A DNA stretch of 64,000 bases. Origin: Gammaproteobacteria bacterium. GTDB taxonomy: Bacteria > Pseudomonadota > Gammaproteobacteria > Steroidobacterales > Steroidobacteraceae. This document shows, piece by piece, positions 63,747 to 64,000 of the stretch (its first letter is position 1; the number at the start of each line of letters is the position of its first letter). Location of the stretch: assembly GCA_003132025.1 (NCBI GenBank), contig PKWJ01000009.1, positions 631 to 64,630 on the forward strand. Reading direction: 5' to 3'. The notes under the pieces were generated by a model. That model did not search any database. It saw only the letters and a program-made list of their open reading frames with translations, and was not told the DNA's origin. Position numbers and translations under genes: made by a program.

Positions 63747-64000
63747 ATGCGCGCATTAATAGTCCAAGCGATTGTTCTAGTTGGCAGTTTGTTCGGTTTG
63801 CAATCTGCCGATGCGATTTCCACATTCACCAATCCCATCTTCACCGGCCAGGATCCCTGGGTGACCTTGGTCCGCGGCACCTACTACTACTCCGAATCCC
63901 ACTGCGGCGTGGCGGACGTTTGCGTTAAGGCATCGCCAACCTTGACGGGGCTCGCCTCCGCACGCTGGGTCGGGGTTTGGAATCACGGCCAGAATACCGA
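63747..64000 (+). CDS. GH43-like glycoside hydrolase (partial at right edge)
   Basis: The ATG at 63747 opens a frame that runs off the window and so is missing from the track. A signal peptide (MRALIVQAIVLVGSLFGLQSADA) is followed by STFTNPIFTGQDPWVTLVRGTYYYSES. The Asp in GQDPWV is the position of the catalytic base in family 43, whose members cut arabinosides, xylosides and galactans. It is the next gene after the TonB receptor, so it fits a galactan or arabinogalactan locus. Only 84 codons are seen. Confidence 0.8.
   Translation, partial: MRALIVQAIVLVGSLFGLQSADAISTFTNPIFTGQDPWVTLVRGTYYYSESHCGVADVCVKASPTLTGLASARWVGVWNHGQNT

Noticed and set aside
1-64000. tRNA, rRNA or riboswitch genes
   Set aside because: No T-loop or conserved rRNA sequence noticed by eye. 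A covariance-model scan would be decisive.

Overview
This 64 kb window is high-GC bacterial chromosome. The content (MdtABC-type RND efflux, DUF2058/YaiL protein, CadR/CDF pair, TonB-dependent receptor with a galactose-type locus, Rieske oxygenase) suggests a free-living, carbohydrate-using gammaproteobacterium, perhaps near Steroidobacterales/Nevskiales. That placement is inference from protein style. No rRNA, tRNA or CRISPR array was seen.

Layout. 0-5.3 kb: edge of an IS200/IS605 tnpB, a MocA-like nucleotidyltransferase, a DsbA-type thioredoxin, an ArsR/SRPBCC set arranged around a perfect 20-bp palindrome, and a divergent CDF exporter/CadR regulator with a textbook MerR-type promoter. 5.3-12 kb: accessory DNA holding an orphan phage-like gene, a tandem retropepsin-like protease, a TIR-like/nucleotide-binding candidate defence protein, and a DUF6502 gene followed by a secreted protein with a 30-bp tandem repeat. 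12-18.4 kb: Rieske oxygenase, trehalase, YdcZ-type transporter, GH1 beta-glucosidase, TraB/GumN and DUF2058 proteins. 18.4-27.8 kb: a four-gene MdtABC-NodT efflux operon. 27.8-36.3 kb: histidine kinase, polyphosphate-glucokinase-like ROK kinase with transaldolase, SDR, Ser/Thr kinase with a Calx-beta domain, and small envelope-stress proteins (DUF3096, BON, DUF1328, CsbD). 36.3-42.6 kb: a tightly overlapping operon of SDR, GH15 glucoamylase, MIP channel and M28 peptidase. 42.6-55.2 kb: a frameshifted membrane gene, pirin, MarC, PEP carboxylase, OFA-type MFS transporter, DUF2934, two histidine kinases (one truncated), PfpI and an alpha/beta hydrolase. 55.2-64 kb: a GntR-controlled galactose/galactoside locus.

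The most informative region is the last. The regulator, secreted mutarotase, GH5-like hydrolase, TonB receptor and a GH43 enzyme at the right edge look intact. The enzymes that would oxidise galactose and feed the De Ley-Doudoroff pathway do not: the Gfo/Idh-type sugar dehydrogenase keeps only its two ends, and dgoK and dgoA are fused by a deletion that removes the 3' part of one and the 5' part of the other. An 11-bp motif TTGTCNGACAW occurs before the dehydrogenase remnant/gntR, before the mutarotase, and twice before the receptor. I read it as the operator of the local GntR regulator. The uptake and hydrolysis shell of the regulon therefore survives while its catabolic core has decayed.

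Other remnants support recent genome erosion or assembly indels: a receiver-domain fragment, a doubly frameshifted membrane protein, a truncated kinase and an N-terminal secretion-signal fragment in frame with dsbA.
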